Shown in pieces: positions 61,288 to 64,000 of a DNA stretch of 64,000 nucleotides. Below the pieces are notes generated by a model that worked only from the letters and a program-made list of their open reading frames with translations, did not search any database and was not told where the DNA came from. A program made the position numbers and the translations under genes. This stretch comes from JADJPF01 sp964492845 (GTDB lineage Bacteria; Acidobacteriota; Blastocatellia; Chloracidobacteriales; JADJPF01): positions 296,592 through 360,591 of the forward strand of contig CAZBMZ010000002.1 of the NCBI GenBank assembly GCA_964492845.1, given 5' to 3'. How positions within the stretch are numbered: position 1 is the stretch's first letter; every line of letters starts with the position of its first letter.

Positions 61288-62103
61288 TTAGCAAGATCTT
61301 GAAAGGTCATGAACTGCAACATCGATTTTATCCATAAGTGTATCTGTACGATAACGATATTCAAGCTCAAACACTTTTTCGATTTTAGCAATGTTAGCAA
61401 CAATATCACTTATAAGTTCTTTGTCTGCTGGATCTAAATCAATAAATTGTATACCTGTATTTGATTTAGATATTGAGTAACGTACCTCGCCACGTACTTC
61501 TAAAGTATAGTAAGGTAGTAAAGCTATTTGCATAGTTATTATTGAGCCAACAGGTATTGCTAATGGACTTTCTATACTACATCCACCACAACTTAAACTT
61601 GTTACCATAGTAGGAGTAGTAGCGTTAAAGAAATCTTTGTCAACAATGGTTGCTTCACAAAAATATGGCACTCTTTTATGTGCGCGGCGGTTTTCAAATT
61701 TATTTTCAAACTCTATAGAACGAATTCTGTCTACTTGGCTGCTTAGACTAGAGTTAAGCATCATACGTAAAAGCTCTGGATTAACTGGTTTAGATAAGAA
61801 ACCATTTATTCCAAGTTCAGTAATGATATTTTGAGTTGAAGAAATATCTTTAGTTGACATCATTATTATAGGGATTTGATTAAAAGGACTAGTTTTACGA
61901 CAACGTTCTACAAACTCAAAACCTCCCATTTTAGGCATCATTAAATCAGTAATAATTAGTGAAACTTGTGTTAGTTCAAGTAGTTCTAAAGCTTCTACTC
62001 CATTAGAAGCTGTCAAAACTTCATATCCTTCTTCCATTAAAAAATCTGATAAACTATTAAGTATTTCTACGGAATCATCAACAACCAATAATCTTATATT
62101 CAT
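61288..62103 (-). CDS. Response regulator with PilZ domain
   Basis: This 271-residue cytoplasmic protein has a receiver domain (1-120) with Asp9-Asp10, phosphoacceptor Asp53 (IITDLMMPKMGG) and Lys105 (LSKPVN). A PilZ domain (about 138-235) has the RxxxR motif at Arg140-Arg144. The second motif reads S169-L-S171-C-G-G174, with Ser where the c-di-GMP-binding consensus has Asp or Asn. PilZ proteins bind c-di-GMP and steer motility or surface polymers; here the degenerate site makes binding uncertain. A histidine kinase partner is not next to it. Confidence 0.88.
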   Translation of the reverse strand: MNIRLLVVDDSVEILNSLSDFLMEEGYEVLTASNGVEALELLELTQVSLIITDLMMPKMGGFEFVERCRKTSPFNQIPIIMMSTKDISSTQNIITELGINGFLSKPVNPELLRMMLNSSLSSQVDRIRSIEFENKFENRRAHKRVPYFCEATIVDKDFFNATTPTMVTSLSCGGCSIESPLAIPVGSIITMQIALLPYYTLEVRGEVRYSISKSNTGIQFIDLDPADKELISDIVANIAKIEKVFELEYRYRTDTLMDKIDVAVHDLSRSC

Positions 62104-62577
62104 AGTATTCTCCCAGTTATAGAAGCTACGGATTATACCTACTTAAGTTAAGCTACTTTCATATAAATATTTTATAAAAATTTAGTAGTTTGCTTTTTAG
62201 TGGTTAATCTCTTGCTAAATCTATATTGCATCTTCTGTACCAAAGTAGATATGTAAAATAAAAATTATTAACATCTTGATATATAAGGTGTTATCTCTAC
62301 TAAATTTTATGAGGTTGTTTAATAGTAGGATTAACTGAGGAAAAACGCCTCACCTAATTTACACATATGGCAAATATACTCAAGAAAAGTAGAAAATAAG
62401 GAAGATTGTCCTAATAAAAAATTTGGAAAATATGGTAAAAAGCAAAGTATACTAGACAAACTTAGTATATTTATTTCCTAGAGTGTAATTTACTGTCGTA
62501 AAGTATATTTATTATATTAGTTTAGTTTTTTTGGATAAGAGGGATAGATTATATATTATATTGTAGGGGTTACTTGA
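62104..62577. other. Divergent intergenic region between REC-PilZ and the PAS-GAF sensor
   Basis: These 474 bp hold no convincing gene. A near-palindrome (AAAGTATACTA at 62444-62454 and TTAGTATATTT at 62462-62472) and a repeated AGTATATTTATT at about 62464 and 62502 are possible operator elements. The region is extremely AT-rich, so chance matches are likely. Confidence 0.5.
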
Positions 62578-63981
62578 ATGGAGCTAAAAAATAATAAACC
62601 TGTAGGTTCACTTCCTCAACAAATATTGTCTCAAACTTTAGATTTAGTTACTGATGGGATTGTTGTTATTGATGAAAAACAAGAAATTTCTATTTTTAAC
62701 CATAGTGCTAGGGAAATATTTGGTTATTCTGAGGATGAAATACTGGGCAAATCAGTAAAACTTTTAATACCCAGTAGGTTTTATGACGTTTATAATTCCT
62801 ATATTGAACAGGTTTCTAACCAACAAAATTTTTCCAATACAAAACAAAAAATTTTGGGGCTACACAAAAATGGTAATGAGTTTTTAATAGAGATGGCAAT
62901 TTCTAGATCTTTTTCAGAAGGGCAGTTATTTTTTATAGCAACAATTCGAGATATATCGGAACTTAAAATAGTTAATAAATTACTTCAACAACAAACTAAA
63001 ATATTAACAAGTATATCTGAATCAATGACAATTTTTTTACAAGAACATGATGTAAAAAAGGCTGTCTATCCAATATTAGAAACTGTTTCTAATGAAACTA
63101 AAAGCCAATTTACAGGACTAGGTTTTTTTATAGATAATGCAAAACTAGAAATTATTACTAATGTTAAACAAGTTATAAATGCTGAAATTACTAATCTTAT
63201 GTGTGAAGAACTAGAAAATAAAAAAACATTTTTTGAAAGCATTCCACTACATAATCAACTTGCTTATTTAGCTAAAAAAACTCTTTTAACTTCCTCAAAC
63301 CAAATAGAAGATTTAGCTAATGATAATCTTGCTGTAAAAAAATTTAAGCTAAGGAAATTTTTAAGTATTCCAATAAAATGCCAAAAACAAACAACTAGTG
63401 TTTTAATCTTAGCTAATGATACATTTTCTTATAATGAAAAAATTATACAATTATTAGAACCAGCAGTAGAAGCATTAGGTATAATCGTTGATAGTTATCA
63501 ACATATTCAACAAAAAACAAAGTTAGAAAACCAACAAAAAATTACTCAAAAAGAGCTATTAACCAGGGCCCATCAACAATCCGTATTAGTTAGATTAGGT
63601 AGACAAGCATTGCTAGAATCAGATATTTCTAAGTTAATGGAATATTTTGTAAATTCTATTAAAGAAATCTTAAATATAGATTGTTGTTTTATACTTGAGT
63701 TTGACGAAGATAATGCTCTGCTTTTAAGGCCGGAAAGTTTTGGACTTATACAAAATACTTTAAGCTTTAATACTAATAGTCCAAGTTTTGTAAATGTAAA
63801 TTCTAATTCGCTAGTAAACATACTTTTAGGTTCTACCGGGCCACTTATTATTGATGATTTAGAAACAGATCTTAGAATTTCTACCCCTGAATTCTTTAAT
63901 GCACAAAAATTTACTAGTGGAGTTAGTGTAGTTTTGTACCTAGATCTGATCTTACGCAGCGTGTATAAAGTATTGAATTAA
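62578..63981 (+). CDS. PAS and GAF domain sensor protein, probably truncated
   Basis: This 467-residue open frame has a PAS domain at about 12-125 (TDGIVVIDEKQEISIFNHSA, REIFGYSEDEILGKS). A GAF-like region (about 140-310), a short coiled coil and the start of a second GAF domain (about 335-467) follow. No kinase or output domain is seen before the stop at 63981. The last 20 residues no longer follow the expected GAF pattern after SGVSVVLYLDL. A frameshift near 63940-63980 or a premature stop is possible. AGGGG at 62565-62569 supports the start. It would normally be the N-terminal part of a histidine kinase. Confidence 0.7.
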   Translation: MELKNNKPVGSLPQQILSQTLDLVTDGIVVIDEKQEISIFNHSAREIFGYSEDEILGKSVKLLIPSRFYDVYNSYIEQVSNQQNFSNTKQKILGLHKNGNEFLIEMAISRSFSEGQLFFIATIRDISELKIVNKLLQQQTKILTSISESMTIFLQEHDVKKAVYPILETVSNETKSQFTGLGFFIDNAKLEIITNVKQVINAEITNLMCEELENKKTFFESIPLHNQLAYLAKKTLLTSSNQIEDLANDNLAVKKFKLRKFLSIPIKCQKQTTSVLILANDTFSYNEKIIQLLEPAVEALGIIVDSYQHIQQKTKLENQQKITQKELLTRAHQQSVLVRLGRQALLESDISKLMEYFVNSIKEILNIDCCFILEFDEDNALLLRPESFGLIQNTLSFNTNSPSFVNVNSNSLVNILLGSTGPLIIDDLETDLRISTPEFFNAQKFTSGVSVVLYLDLILRSVYKVLN

Positions 63982-64000
63982 ATGGGATTGTGTGGGAACA

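Overview
The window is AT-rich bacterial chromosome, roughly mid-30s % GC by eye, with dense bacterial gene packing. It shows no rRNA, tRNA, insertion sequence, prophage or CRISPR array. The best guess for the source is Acidobacteriota. It encodes a GWxTD-domain secreted protein and a VWFA-related protein of the acidobacterial type. It also has a long-insert RNase E/G next to a fused radical-SAM/DUF2344 protein, and many Ser/Thr kinases and response regulators with TPR or DUF4388 domains. The low GC is unusual for that phylum, so the assignment is an inference.

Layout. 1-7784 holds the distal part of a complex I operon (nuoH partial, J, K, L, M, N), with nuoI not in its usual place between H and J. 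8258-13966 is the cell-shape operon mreB-mreC-mreD-mrdA-rodA, with a candidate promoter about 210 bp upstream of mreB. 14253-20136 carries the radical SAM fusion protein and RNase E/G. 20199-25347 holds a UbiA-family prenyltransferase, endonuclease V, the GWxTD protein, and tatC and tatA/B. 25691-33001 is housekeeping: glgA, trxA, purA, trmFO, a VWFA protein, a XerC/D-like recombinase and queC. 33174-43372 holds a CASTOR/POLLUX-like channel, a conserved hypothetical, secA, yacG, pyk, a small membrane protein and an M28 peptidase. 44195-46854 is a minus-strand group of a membrane protein, a patatin-like protein and a GntR regulator. 47002-48807 has fur, truA and a peroxiredoxin-like gene. From about 51 kb to the end is a signalling region: TPR-REC-DUF4388, a membrane Ser/Thr kinase, a HEAT-WD40 protein, a kinase-AAA-TPR protein, REC-PilZ and a PAS-GAF sensor.

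The most interesting observation is at 48259-48807. A thioredoxin-fold, peroxiredoxin-like gene carries one in-frame TGA exactly where the redox-active cysteine of its CxxC motif should be (U43-L-L-C46). It has a good ribosome binding site at its true ATG. A stem-loop starts at the TGA and has a small AG-containing apical loop about 26 nt downstream, which matches the geometry of bacterial SECIS elements. A standard gene caller would cut this selenoprotein candidate to a 130-residue fragment starting after the TGA.

Other second-look items are the roughly 450-residue acidic/basic insertion inside the S1 domain of RNase E/G and a roughly 100-residue periplasmic insertion in TatC. The XerC/D-like recombinase has Gln in place of the catalytic HxxR histidine. 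A kinase-AAA protein has Arg in place of the Walker A lysine. There is a palindromic stem-loop in the fur leader, a small protein with duplicated AP2-like repeats, and an orphan GntR/patatin/membrane-protein group.
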